Positions 34,390 to 45,565 of a DNA stretch of 64,000 nucleotides are shown piece after piece. Source of the stretch: Channallabes apus (Eukaryota; Chordata; Actinopteri; Siluriformes; Clariidae). The notes below the pieces were generated by a model. The model ran no database searches. It was not told the origin of the DNA and saw nothing but the letters and a program-made list of their open reading frames with translations. The stretch's first letter is position 1. Each line of letters opens with the position of its first letter. The translations under genes were made by a program, and so were the position numbers. The stretch lies in NCBI GenBank assembly GCA_030522415.1, contig CM060108.1:38400256-38464255 (forward strand), read 5' to 3'.

Positions 34390-35089
34390 CAATGTGTCCC
34401 TGAATGAAGGGAGGCTCAAAATCAGTCAGTACCAGTTAGTATCTGGTGGCCACCAGCTGCTTGAAGTACTGCAGTGCATCTCCTCCTCATGGACTGGACC
34501 AGATTTGTCAGTTCTTGCTGTGAGATGGAGGGATTGTGTGTTCCTGGTGTGACTCGGGCAGTTGTTGTGGCCATCCTGTACCTGTCACGCAGGTGTGATA
34601 TTCGGATGTACCCATCCTGTGCAGGTGTTGTTAAACATGGTCTTCCGCTGCGAGGATGATCAGCTGTCCTTCCTGTCTCCCTGTAGTGCCGTCTTAGGCG
34701 TCTCACAGTGTGGACATGGCGATTTATTGCCCTAGCCACATCAGCAGTCCTCATGCCTCCCTGCATCATGCCTAATGCACGTTCACGCAGATGAGCAGGG
34801 ACCCTGGGCATCTTTCTTTGGGTGTTTTTCACAGTCAGTAGACAAGTCTCTTTAGTGTCCTGCGTTTTTAGAACTGTGACCTTAAATGCCTACTTTCTGT
34901 AAGCTGTTAAGGTCTTAACGGCCATTCCACAGGTGCATGTTAATTAATTGATTATGGTTAATTGAACATGCATGGAAAACATTGTTTAAACCCTTTACAA
35001 TGAAGATCTGTAAAGTTATTTGGATTTTTACAACATTATTGTTGAAATACACAGTCCTGAAAAAGGGACGTTTCTTCTTTTGCTGAGTA
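34390..35089 (-). mobile_element. Internally deleted Tc1-like element upstream of ccs
   Basis: The right end is 'gggacgtttcttcttttgct' followed by GAGTA, the terminal repeat of a common fish Tc1-like family. The left end near 34393 ('gtgtccctgaatgaaggg') is a degraded counterpart. Inside, in reverse, is a shortened transposase frame. It sits about 180 bp upstream of the ccs start codon. Confidence 0.7.
34422..34811 (-). pseudogene. Chimeric Tc1 transposase remnant (HTH joined to C-terminus)
   Basis: An open frame of about 130 codons starts at MPRVPAHLRERALGM (34811); an in-frame ATG also exists at 34832. It contains an N-terminal helix-turn-helix (TADVARAINRHVHTVRRL), the basic GRP linker (RSGRPCLTT), and the start of the second DNA-binding region. 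It then jumps to the extreme transposase C-terminus (LTNLVQSMRRRCTAVLQA). The whole DDE catalytic core is missing. The frame is uninterrupted, so a DNA-binding-only peptide could in principle be made; I have no evidence that it is. Confidence 0.6.
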
Positions 35090-35099
35090 TATATTGGTT

Positions 35100-35830
35100 T
35101 GGTTAATACTGGTTAGTGCTTGTTTGATGCTGGTTTAGCTGGAAGACCAGCATATCTACACTGATGAAACCCTAACACTAGCATTGATCTTGCTGGGTAA
35201 TGACGTTCTGGTGCTGATTTAGCAAATGAAGACCCTTGAACAAGCATACAGTAATTGTTCACCAACAAGGTATAGCTACTTTTCCTGGGCCACCAGCAAG
35301 GTTTTGCTAGTTAAAATTGGTTACCATTTTAGCTCATTATCTTGTATTTTAATAGCTAGTACTGAAAATAGTGTGTGATGTAAATTCATGGACCGTGGGG
35401 TGTTATCTTTAAATGCATTTACATACAAGAGACACAAATAATCCATTTACCAAAAACATGTAAACACATTAGTTTACATTTATTAAATATCAGCTGGGTT
35501 GTCTACAAACACAACACAAACCTTTTATATAAATTAACTGTCAATAAATGCATATTTAAAAAAAAATAATAATCAATTGAAATCACTTAAAACTGAAAAA
35601 AAAAACAAGAAAAGAAAAAACAACATAGCCCTTCATAGCTTGTCACCAGCTTGACCAGCAATAATACCAGCATATGTTGTGTTTTGGTGCTGGTATGCTG
35701 GGGACCAGCATCAGTAAGGTGACCAGCATACCAGCACCAGCATCACAGAATTATGATACTGGTCACCAGCATCAGCAGGGTATACCAGAACCAGCTTGAT
35801 GGGGTCAGCTATTCCGGTGGTGGGATTACT
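35100..35830. repeat. ACCAGCAT-type interspersed repeat
   Basis: Rich in 'gaccagcat', 'tgctggt' and their complements in inverted arrangement, especially at 35640-35800. A second copy at 60880-61090 shares the order 'ccagcatatgttgtgtt', 'tgctggtatgctgggga' and 'agcatcagtaaggtgacca'. Probably a foldback-prone DNA transposon derivative. The AT-rich centre (35340-35630) may be unrelated. 35831-35984 shows nothing. Confidence 0.45.
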
Positions 35831-35984
35831 TGCATTTTTTCTGGTAACACTGAAAATAACTTACAATTCTCCATGTAATACATGATGTAATACATCATTT
35901 TAATCTGTAAAGAGTTTTCATTTGTTAATGTACACTCACATATCAACAAAACATTGTTCTTTTATAAAATAAAATAAACAGGAT

Positions 35985-36547
35985 GCGTTTCAGCCCTCTC
36001 AGTCTCCCAGAAAATTAACTGAAACTCAGTGAATACTGCACACACATATCCATCTATCTATATATCTTTACATAAATATATATAGAAAGCTTAAAGTGTC
36101 TACTTTTAAATGAAACAAGCTTAATCAAAAATAAATATTCTCAGTTTATGTAATCCATATGAATCTAAGGAGAGATACAGTCTTTCTTCCACACTGCATT
36201 ATCTGATAATAACCTGCGACAGGACACGCCCACACACTTTTCACAGGGAAACAGTCAGGGTAATCTACATACATGGCCACGCCCCCAAACACACACACAC
36301 AGATCCGATAAGTTTCCTGCGCGTGTGGAAGATGTCACGCGCTGTACAGGTTTCTGAAGCTCTACAGAATTTTCTGGACTGTAGGAGGAGTTTAGATTTA
36401 CCTCAGAACAGCACTCTACAGAGGAGGAGAATCCAGCAAGCTGTTAGCATGGGTAAGTTATTAAATCTTATATAATCCTTATTCTGATAATATAAAACTA
36501 ATATTATTTTATTTTTCTCTCAAGTTTTTGCCAGTTTATGTGAAGCA
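35985..36547 (+). repeat. Promoter-like duplicated block P1
   Basis: It matches 40155-40740 (P2) over several hundred bases: 'gcttaaagtgtctactttta', 'attctcagtttatgtaatcc', 'aggacacgcccacac', 'ggccacgccccc', 'gtcacgcgctg', and a splice-donor-like 'gggtaagttattaa'. A weaker third copy is at 57598-57760. GC boxes followed by a donor suggest a promoter and first exon of a multicopy gene or element. An ATG at 36333 opens a short frame up to the donor. Function unknown. Confidence 0.45.
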
Positions 36548-36549
36548 TT

Positions 36550-36760
36550 CCCAGATAGCAAGGTGACATTGATTAAATGTTGAAATTTCATCAGAATCAT
36601 CATTTGGTTGAGGTTGATTATTCAATGCTAAATAATGTTGAATCAATGTTGATAATTCATTGCTTTTCTGTGTTGAAAAGACAAACATTGAATCAATGTT
36701 GATTTTTGGTTTTGGAACCCATCCTCATTCAACAATGTAAGGCAAATTAAATTAACTAAG
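36550..36760. repeat. CCCAGATAGCA terminal arm (left)
   Basis: Begins CCCAGATAGCA at 36550 and is rich in 'gaatcaatgttgat' motifs. The inverted counterpart ends TGCTATCTGGG at 45553-45563 with the same motif in 45345-45563. Together they look like the two halves of one MITE or the two ends of a roughly 9-kb insertion. Confidence 0.45.
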
Positions 36761-36842
36761 TGCATTTCTATAAAATGTGTATGCATGTGTGTATGTGTTT
36801 AAAACAGGTTAAAAAATTGACTACGAGAGATTTGCCATGGTG

Positions 36843-36844
<2 letters not shown>

Positions 36845-36915
<71 letters not shown>
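36845..36915. repeat. Poly-A followed by (TA)n
   Basis: About 28 A residues followed by about 20 TA units. Simple repeat; 36916-37260 contains two similar 'gagagcttaattcctgttt' type motifs and no gene. Confidence 0.9.
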
Positions 36916-36919
<4 letters not shown>

Positions 36920-37261
36920 ATTGAGGAAAAAAAATAATTTGACGGTAAGTTTTATGTATTTACCTTGCTGTCTAGTTTACTCACTTGAGAGCTTAATTCC
37001 TGTTTGCCGTTCAAAAGTACTCAATTTTCGGCTCGCATTTAACATCGGAGGGTGTTTTTACACTGTCGCCACGTCAGTATAATACACTCTACAGGCCTGA
37101 TAATTCAATATGTTGTAGTCTGGAAGTTACTGCCACTCACGGTGAAAGAATTTTGGCGATGCGACCTACGGTATTCTGTTGGGAAGCATTTGTTTGAGAG
37201 CTTAGTTCCTGTTTCCCGTAGTCTGTGTCTGACCCAGAGCAGTGTGCGTGCCCCACATGGA

Positions 37262-37470
37262 AAGAACCTATATGAGGATATATGCACATATATGAAACCT
37301 ATATGCATATATATGATAATATATATGCTGCATATATGCGTATATATGCCACATGTAGGCAACATTGAGGTGCATATATGTGCATATACTGTACAGGCCA
37401 TATAGGTCTCCTGTATTGCTTCTTTATATCCACATATAAGCCCTATATGTACATACAAGATATGTCTCCT
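37262..37470. repeat. ATATGCATAT-rich palindromic repeat
   Basis: Dense 'atatatgcatatat' motifs in both orientations over about 200 bp. The same phrase 'gaggatatatgcacata' recurs at 37620-37637, exactly where Tc1 copy B begins. Confidence 0.6.
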
Positions 37471-37637
37471 ATGGCAGGATCATTTTAGCTCATATCTCAC
37501 TTTGGCAACTGTCATACATGTCATACATGCCTAGCTTATATTTTCTATTATCAGGGCAATAACTAAGAACTAACAAAAAAAATGCAAAAAACTAATCCTA
37601 ATTGCCCACATACAGTATATGAGGATATATGCACATA

Positions 37638-39252
37638 CAGTGGTGTGAAAAACTATTTGCCCCCCTCCTGATTTCTTATTCTTTTGCATGTTTGTCACAC
37701 AAAATGTTTCTGATCATCAAACACATTTAACTATTAGTCAAAGATAACACAAGTAAACACAAAATGCAGTTTTTAAATGAGGGGTTTTATTATTTAGGGA
37801 GAAAAAAAGTCCAAACCCACATGGCCCTGTGTGAAAAAGTAATTGCCCCCTGAACCTAATAACTGGTTGGGCCACCCTTAGCAGCAATAACTGCAATCAA
37901 GCGTTTGCGATAACTTGCAACGAGTCTTTTACAGCGCTCTGGAGGAATTTTGGCCCACTCATCTTTGCAGAATTGTTGTAATTCAGCTTTATTTGAGGGT
38001 TTTCTAGCATGAACCGCCTTTTTAAGGTCATGCCACAACATCTCAATAGGATTCAGGTCAGGACTTTGACTAGGCCACTCCAAAGTCTTCATTTTGTTTT
38101 TCTTCAGCCATTCAGAGGTGGATTTGCTGGTGTGTTTTGGGTCATTGTCCTGCTGCAGCACCCAAGATCGCTTCAGCTTGAGTTGACGAACAGAGGGCCG
38201 GAAATTCTCCTTCAGGATTTTTTGGTAGACAGTAGAATTCATGGTTCCATCTATCACAGCAAGCCTTCCAGGTCCTGAAGCAGCAAAACAACCCCAGACC
38301 ATCACACTACCACCACCATATTTTACTGTTGGTATGATGTTCTTTTTCTGAAATACTTTTACGCCAGATGTAACGGGACACGCACCTTCCAAAATGTTCA
38401 ACTTTTGTCTCGTTGGTCCACATGGTATTTTCCCAAAAGTCTTGGCAATCATTGAGATGATTTTTAGCAAAATTGAGACGAGCCTTCATGTTCTTTTTGC
38501 TTAAAAGTGGTTTGCGCCTTGGAAATCTGCCATGCAGGCCGTTTTTGCCCAGTCTCTTTCTTATGGTGGAGTCGTGAACACTGACCTTAATTGAGGCAAG
38601 TGAGGCCTGCAGTTCTTTAGATGTTGTCCTGGGGTCTTTTGTGGCCTCTCGGATGAGTTGTCTCTGCGCTCTTGGGGTAATTTTGGTCGGCCGGCCACTC
38701 CTGGGAAGGTTCACCACTGTTCCATGTTTTTGCCATTTGTGGATAATGGCTCTCACTGTGGTTCGCTGGAGTCCCAAAGCTTTAGAAATGGCTTTATAAC
38801 CTTTACCAGACTGATAGATCTCAATTACTTTTGTTCTCATTTGTTCCTGAATTTCTTTGGATCTTGCCATGTTGTGTAGCTTTTGAGGTGCTTTTGGTCT
38901 ACTTCTCTGTGTCAGGTAGCTCCTATTTAAGTGATTTCTTGATTGAAACAGGTGTGGCAGTAATCAGGCCTGGGGGTGACTACAGAAATTGAACTCAGGT
39001 GTGATAAACCACAGTTAAGTTATTTTTTTATAACAAGGGGGGCAATCACTTTTTCACACAGGGCCATGTAGATTTGGAGTTTTTTTTCTCCCTTAATAAC
39101 GTAAACCTTAATTTAAAAACTGCATTTTGTGTTCAATTATGTTATCTTTGACTAATAGTTAACGGTTTTTGATGAGCAGAAACATTTAAGTGTGACAAAC
39201 ATGCAAAAGAATAAGAAATCAGGAAGGGGGCAAATAGTTTTTCACACCACTG
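37638..39252 (-). mobile_element. Tc1-like transposon, copy B (reverse)
   Basis: Same family as copies A and C, in reverse orientation. It begins CAGTGGTG after TA (37636-37637) and ends CACCACTG before TA (39253-39254). The terminal repeats are complete. A further partial right arm lies at 39899-40137, and the outer flanks of the pair match one undivided target, as described in the findings. Confidence 0.93.
37856..38870 (-). pseudogene. Tc1-like DD34E transposase, copy B (one frameshift)
   Basis: It starts at the ATG at 38870 (MARSKEIQEQM) and keeps both DNA-binding regions (GYKAISKALGLQRTTVRAII; RSGRPTKIT). The core aspartates and glutamate are in WTNETKVEHF, where the sister copies have WTDETKVELF, in QQDNDPKH, and in SPDLNPIEMLW. 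The first catalytic aspartate is therefore Asn here. An 8-bp deletion near 38355 (after YIWRKS) shifts the frame; the remainder reads from about 38360 to the stop at 37856. Inactive on two independent grounds. Confidence 0.92.
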
Positions 39253-39898
39253 TATATATATATACACACACTATATATATATATATTTATACATACATAC
39301 ATACTTAAATTAATTCAACTTAATAAGAAGAATAATAGACTTCTAGATTATTATGATATTATTTTTAATGAAAGTGTCTCTTGCTACATCCTTGTCACGG
39401 TTTATACATTATTTCGATCCTCTCCGGTATTTTATCCTTTTTTGTTGTTGTCTCAATAAATTAAATTTTTTTTTAATATATATAGACCATTTTGCTATAC
39501 TAGACATTCTCGTAATACGGTGACGTAGGGAGAGAAAAAAATGGCCGCTACTGGGTTCACTCTGTTTATTTTGCCCTTTTTCCGCATTTCCCTCTGTACA
39601 ATATGTAGTATCGTGGGATATATCCGGTCCTCCGAGGTGTAAACTGAACGTGAAGAAAACAAACTAGAAGTGTTTTCCGTGTGTTCGTTGGGATTTGAAC
39701 ACCAAGAAAAAGCTGCATGCAACGTTTTTTTTTTTTTTTTTTAACCCCGTATAACCGCGCAGCCGGACAAACGCACGTCACCAAAGCCCGTGTGAACTCT
39801 CTCACTGACTCCTTTTTTTTTTTAGTCGTGGCCAATTCCTCCCCGTCGCTAGGGGCTCCCACATGTGTAGAAAACTCTTGGCGCTTCATCCGCGCTCA
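39253..39898. other. Non-Tc1 segment between two Tc1 right arms
   Basis: About 646 bp: an AT microsatellite (39255-39310), AT-rich DNA to about 39480, then a more GC-rich part with 'gtgacgtagggag', AAAATGGCCGCT (YY1-like) and CpG-containing sequence to 39898. It ends directly at a second, truncated Tc1 arm. It resembles the 5' end of a host gene, but I cannot identify which. Confidence 0.4.
39541..39642 (+). other. Short open frame after promoter-like sequence
   Basis: ATG at 39541, in AAAAAATGGCCG context, opens 33 codons to TAA at 39640-39642: MAATGFTLFILPFF and a further hydrophobic, cysteine-containing stretch ending SSEV. A GTGTAA after GAG could alternatively be a weak splice donor, making this a first exon. 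Recorded because it lies in DNA apparently carried between transposon arms; no homology is recognised. Confidence 0.2.
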
Positions 39899-40137
39899 CC
39901 ACAGTTAAGTTATTTTTTAACAAGGGGGGCAATCACTTTTTCACACAGGGCCATGTAGATTTGGAGTTTTTTTTCTTCCGTAATAACGTAAACCTTCATT
40001 TAAAAACTGCATTGTGTGTTCAGTTATGTTATCTTTGACAAATAGTTAACGGTTTTTGATGAGCAGAAACATTTAAGTGTGACAAACATGCAAAAGAATA
40101 AGAAATCAGGAAGGAATAGTTTTTCACACCACTGTAT
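39899..40137 (-). mobile_element. Truncated Tc1 right arm
   Basis: Nearly identical to the right 240 bp of copy B (39008-39252), ending CACCACTG before TA (40138-40139). Small differences include loss of 'gggggcaa' before the terminal repeat. The break at 39898/39899 falls after 'ctcacc' where copy B has 'ataaacc', a two- to three-base microhomology. Confidence 0.85.
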
Positions 40138-40154
40138 ATGAAACCTCAGTCTCC

Positions 40155-40985
40155 GTGAAAATCTTTTTGAAACACGTCACTAAAATTAACTGAAATGAGA
40201 AATATATCTATATAAAGCTTAAAGTGTCTACTTTTAAATGATGCAAGTCACATTGAAAACAAATATTCTCAGTTTATGTAATCCGTATGAAACCAAGGAG
40301 AGGCACAGAATTTCTGTCGCACTTATATGCTAATGACCCGAGGCAGGACACGCCCACACGCCAATCACACGGAAATCAGTCCGGGTAATTTACATACTAG
40401 GCCACGCCCCCGGACACCGGCATGAAAAACGAACACAGAGAGACAGGCTTGAAAATACTCAGATTCAGTGAGTTTTCTGCACGTTTTGGAAGATGGCACG
40501 CGCTACCGTCCGAGGAAACTCTTCAGAATGTTCTGGAAAGTGGGAGGAGTTTACATTTACAGAAGAAGACTGTGTGACTCCGACGCCGAACGGGAGCATT
40601 TTGAACAGAGAATAGACCCATGCTACACTGGGTAAGTTATTAAGTCTTATATAACTCTTATTCTGATAATATTAAACTAATATTAGTAAATATTTTCCTC
40701 ACTACAGCTAGCTCTTGTCAGCTTGTGTGACACATTGGCTTTCAATGCCATTTATATAGTTTAGTTAAATCATGCTAACATGCTGCCTCATGTAGCACAA
40801 ACATGATATTTCCCGGTGGCTAAGCTAATGCCTTATGGAGTTTACAGATGTTTATATTCACCTTGTTTTGGATAGTTTTAGATTATGGTTGCTAATGTGT
40901 ATTTGGCTCCATTTTGGTTAGCTTATAACACTGCTATCGGTAATGTTATTTAGCACAAACAAGCTAGTTTCAGGTGGCTAAAATA
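40155..40985 (+). repeat. Promoter-like duplicated block P2 with downstream intron-like part
   Basis: Its first 590 bp match P1 (35985-36547). The remainder (40741-40985) matches 45566-45905 ('aatcatgctaac', 'ggtggctaagctaatgcctta', 'taatgttatttagcacaaac'). P2 is therefore an uninterrupted version of a unit that is split elsewhere. It has CCAAT (CACGCCAATCACACGG), GC-rich motifs, a three-unit heat-shock-type element at 40525-40539, and 'gggtaagttattaa' as a possible donor. An ATG near 40494 opens about 40 codons. Product unknown. Confidence 0.45.
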
Positions 40986-43150
40986 CTGCCTTACGTAGGA
41001 CATTTCCATGTCCTGTGACTGCGTACAACCAGCACATGGGGAGTTGATCACTCTGATCAGCTATTACAATACTATACTACACAGCACAAAACAATGAAGT
41101 CGTACAGAAATATTTCTCTACACTGCTTGGACATTGCTCCCACCAATGCTTACCCTGCATGTATGTTTTGTAGTTTTTTTTTTTTATCTTGCACTGTTTT
41201 ACTCTGAATGTCCGTCTTTTTTCAGTTTTTATTTTGTACTGTTCCTGTTGCAGTTTTACCCTCCATGTATGTTTATCATTAATCTGCAATTATACATAAA
41301 ATCCTATTAACTATTGGGAAGCTAAACATAAGAATCAGTATGAAACATGAAAAGTTTCTAAAAGTTGCCAATAAATTAATATTGTGATGTGAAATAATTT
41401 TTCAGATTGAAGTTATAAAGGGCTCTGGGGTGTTTTGCCAGGCAGAAGCGTGGAGAGCAGCCTGCCTTGCCACCTCTGCTACTGCCATGGTACGGAATCT
41501 GCTGCTGGGCTCCTTCGACTTGGAGACTTGACCAAATTAAAAAGGTAGCCATTATTGGTGAGTAAATGCATAATGAGTTGAGAAGGGAAAACAAAACATT
41601 TAAGACTTTATAAGTTCACCACTTTAACCATAGCCTACTTGTATCAATGTTTATTAGCCATCAATGGAGACTGCATAAGGTAGGGCACCCATTATTGTTA
41701 CTGTATCTGCTTGGGACCTATAATACTAATTCATCGCTTGCTCACTTCTTAATCCTACCTTTCCTCTTCTAAAGCCACATTATATTGCGCTGTAAGGTGT
41801 GTAGTCCTCTATTTTGTAGAACATATAGTGTTGCAAATAACCTCGTGGCACTAATTGTTGTTGTCTGAAGTTTTAACAAATAATCATAATGCTGTCAAAA
41901 ATGTCATGAATAGATTTTCTTTATCAATTATCTTCTATTAACTAAATAAAATTTTTAATGTAAATTTTTAAAGTTTAATGGAATGGCTGTGTGAAAGATG
42001 CTGAAGCTGACGTGCCACTGGTCTTTTATATTAATGTTGTTCGAAAGCCTGTGTAATGATGTAGTTTCGACATCTATCGACTGAACAGCGTTTTTTCGAC
42101 TTGTTTTCATGTTATTGTTGTTCAGCAATGGCATGGACGTGATGTTTTGGCAAAAGAAAGGTGGGATGGTGGTTGATGGTGACTGAAAGCGGTGACTGAG
42201 TAGATTGGACGTCATAGCAGCTCGTGAAAAGGCAGAGCTACTTTGTGCATTCTACTGTGGATTGACTGTTTTGAAACTTATATGGTAGTTACATAGCCCC
42301 TAGACCTCAGTTACCATGAAAAAAGCCATGAAATTTCAGTTTTGCCCTTAAACAGTTGGGATCTTAAACAAGGACGTCATCTTTTTTTAATTATTGTTTG
42401 TTCGGGGAGGAATTATAGACCACAATGTCAGCATGATCTTGCGTTGTTTCCTTATCACTTCTTGTGTGCGTTTGGCTGTAGCTTGCACACCAGACAGAGT
42501 TGTTGGCGATTCATCCTATTGTAAAGTCATGCAGTGTGTAATCTCCTGTCGCCAATTCATTGTGTAGTATGAACACAGCAGCAACTAAATGCTACCACAG
42601 ATAGTACAGTGTGAAAACAATGATGATCCGATGACTTTGAAAATCATGCAGTGTGAGTTTGAGGAGAAGGTAAAAAGCAATACAAAACAAATAATGTACA
42701 GTTTATGTTGTCATTACTTTGCACTCAAACTCAATGCAATGTAATAATAAGCGTTATTTAATAATAACATTAACAGTGCAGCATGCATCTAACTCATATA
42801 AAAAGCTTATAATAAAATCACCAAAATAAGTCTTCATGTTAAGAATAAATATGCAAACAGTACGGTATCTGAGCGTACGGATTGGAAATTTGTGCATACA
42901 GTTTGTTAATCCATGGCCACGATTTGTTAAACTGAGGGAACAGTTTAAGTATTTGTGAGTGCGGGGGACAAATTGCAAAACCGTCGCCACGGATTGAGTT
43001 TTTATTTATTTATTTATTTTTTTTGGTCCTACAGGTTTTTTTTTTTTTTTTTTTTGCACATAACAGACTACATTGTTACATTAAGTATATTTGTTTTCAT
43101 AGAATTGAATATGTACATTGTAGGACAACATTTGCAGATTGTGAAATAAC
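40986..43150. other. Non-coding stretch, nothing firm
   Basis: AT-rich, many stops. 41000-41290 weakly parallels 47030-47375 ('cctgtgactgcgtacaacca' against 'cctgtgattgtgcacaacca'), consistent with continued homology of the P blocks. Around 42890-42990 there are short inverted 'gccacgga' motifs, and a T-run lies at 43036-43055. No gene is recognised. Confidence 0.4.
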
Positions 43151-43155
43151 ACATA

Positions 43156-44519
43156 CAGGTCCTTCTAAAAAATTAGCATATTGTGATAAAGTTCATTATT
43201 TTCTGTAATGTACTGATAAACATTAGACTTTCATATATTTTAGATTCATTACACACAACTGAAGTAGTTCAAGCCTTTTATTGTTTTAATATTGATGATT
43301 GTGGCATACAGCTCATGAAAACCCAAAATCCCTATCTCAAAAAATTAGCATATCATGAAAAGGTTCTCTAAACGAGCTATTAACCTAATCATCTGAATCA
43401 ACTAATTAACTCTAAACACCTGCAAAAGATTCCTGAGGCTTTTAAAAACTCCCAGCCTGGTTCATTACTCAAAACCACAATCATGGGTAAGACTGCCGAC
43501 CTGACTGCTGTCCAGAAGGCCATCATTGACACCCTCAAGCAAGAGGGTAAGACACAGAAAGAAATTTCTGAACGAATAGGCTGTTCCCAGAGTGCTGTAT
43601 CAAGGCACCTCAGTGGGAAGTCTGTGGGAAGGAAAAAGTGTGGCAGAAAACGCTGCACAACGAGAAGAGGTGACCGGGCCCTGAGGAAGATTGTGGAGAA
43701 GGACCGATTCCAGACCTTGGGGGACCTGCGGAAGCAGTGGACTGAGTCTGGAGTAGAAACATCCAGAGCCACCGTGTACAGGCGTGTGCAGGAAATGGAC
43801 TACAGGTTGCAAATTTTGCATGTCATTCGAAAATCAAGGTGCCAGAGTCTGGAGGAAGACTGGGGAGAGGGAAATGCCAAAATGCCTGAAGTCCAGTGTC
43901 AAGTACCCACAGTCAGTGATGGTCTGGGGTGCCATGTCAGCTGCTGGTGTTGGTCCACTGTGTTTTATCAAGGGCAGGGTCAATGCAACTAGCTATCAGG
44001 AGATTTTGGAGCACTTCATGCTTCCATCTGCTGAAAAGCTTTATGGAGATGAAGATTTAATTTTTCAGCACGACCTGGCACCTGCTCACAGTGCCAAAAC
44101 CACTGTTAATGGTTTACTGACCATGGTATTACTGTGCTCAATTGGCCTGCCAACTCTCCTGACCTGAACCCCATAGAGAATCTGTGGGATATTGTGAAGA
44201 GAAAGTTGAGAGACACAAGACACAAGAATCTGCAAAAGGATTCCCGACCAAGTATTGAGTGCAGAACTGAACATAATTATTTGAAGGATGACTTTTTTGT
44301 ATTAAAAACACTTTTCTTTTATTGGTCGGATGAAATATGCAAATTTTTTGATTTTGGGTTTTCATGAGCTGTATGCCACAATCATCAATATTAAAACAAT
44401 AAAGGCTTGAACTACTTCAGTTGTGTGTAATGAATCTAAAATATATGAAAGTCCAATGTTTATCAGTACATTACAGAAAATAATGAACTTTATCACAATA
44501 TGCTAATTTTTTGAGAAGG
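43156..44519 (+). mobile_element. Tc1/mariner-type transposon, third family
   Basis: The left end CAGGTCCTTC with 'ttagcatattgtgataaagt' follows TA at 43154-43155. The right end carries the complement, 'cacaatatgctaatttttt', but its last bases diverge after GAGAAGG. Subterminal 'cacacaactgaagtagttca' and complement confirm the pairing. Confidence 0.85.
43483..44250 (+). pseudogene. Tc1/mariner-type transposase, third family (deleted and shifted)
   Basis: The ATG at 43483 begins MGKTADLTAVQKAIID with a helix-turn-helix (TQKEISERIGCSQSAVSRHL). After YRRVQEMDYR the sequence jumps to the FENQGARVWRK block in another frame, so the part holding the first catalytic aspartate is deleted. It then reads VMVWGAMSAAGVGPLCFI and FQHDLAPAHSAK (second aspartate), shifts again, and shows WPANSPDLNPIENLW (glutamate). 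The C-terminus after RDTRHKN is lost. Non-functional. Confidence 0.88.
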
Positions 44520-45344
44520 TGTGCATTGTATCTATGGAAGATTGTAGGACATTTCAAAACATATGTTGCATATCTGTACATTTGTAAAAGTCACATTTCC
44601 AAAAATTTAGGACCCACCTTCTGTCATTCATAAACAACTACCACTCCAAGTTTTTAGAGCATTGTATAGTTTGTTTTTCATTCTTTAGATGCACTACTAC
44701 ATCAACAGCTGAAAGCTGAAGAAAAGGAGGCCACAGAGTTTCTTTGCTTCAACAGTTCAGAAATGGCTTCGTTATGCCCCAGAACGGCTGGGGGGGGGGG
44801 ATTGCTCGTGGTGGAAAACCATAAGTTCAGACTCATGTCTTATTATCTGTTTTGCTGAGTAAATACATTTCAACTTACAAATAATGTTTCAGTCATCTGT
44901 TGTGTTTCTGACTTGGTTGTTTCTATTTGCATTTGACTGAATTTTGCTGAGGCAGGCTGCCATTTTTATATTATGGTTTTCCAGTCTCTTCTCTTGGCAG
45001 TTAGATTCTGTTTTATGAATTCAGAATTAACAATCTCTTCTAATAGTTCTCTTCTAAAAAGTCATTTTGTCATCCAGTTTATAATAATTTGTATGTAAGT
45101 TGTAGTGTGTTTTATTATATTGTTGTTTTATTGTAATTGTGATGTTACTTCCTGTTTAAATGGGTATGGAGCATAAATAAATAAATATGCTTACATGTAA
45201 ACTGAAGGATGTTGAGTTACTGACTTTTTGTTTTAAAAAAAAAAAGCTTTTCAGCCCTACATGGTCTCTGATTTAAAGAAATTAATCAAAACGGACATGA
45301 TTTACTCTCATAGAATCTTGCTGTTCATAAAGCAAGACTAAACT
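44520..45344. other. Non-coding stretch
   Basis: AT-rich sequence with a G-run at 44792-44801. No exon, RNA gene or recognisable transposon. Confidence 0.4.
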
Positions 45345-45563
45345 ATAATTGCTTCAATGTTGATTCAATGTTGATTTAATGTAAAATAAGTGATTGAATT
45401 TAATTTCAACAAACATTGATTTTATGCCCATCTTGATCTATTTTTCATCATTGAAATAACATTATTTCAAGGTGCAAACCTGATGAAAAATCAACATTTA
45501 ACATTTAAATTTCAAGCTTTAATGTTGATTCAATGATGATTCAATGTTGTTCTGCTATCTGGG
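45345..45563. repeat. CCCAGATAGCA terminal arm (right, inverted)
   Basis: Ends TGCTATCTGGG at 45553-45563, the exact complement of the 36550 start, with several 'caatgttgattcaatg' motifs. It is immediately followed by sequence matching the downstream half of P2. Confidence 0.45.
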
Positions 45564-45565
45564 TT

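Noticed and set aside
36333..36460. First exon of a protein-coding gene in P1 (MSRAVQVSEAL...)
   Set aside because: The paralogous P2 block differs by two bases in length over the same stretch and reads a different frame, so the coding potential is not conserved; kept only as a promoter-like block.
43955..44100. Possible active Tc1/mariner transposase at 43483-44250
   Set aside because: The region with the first catalytic aspartate is deleted and the frame changes at least twice.
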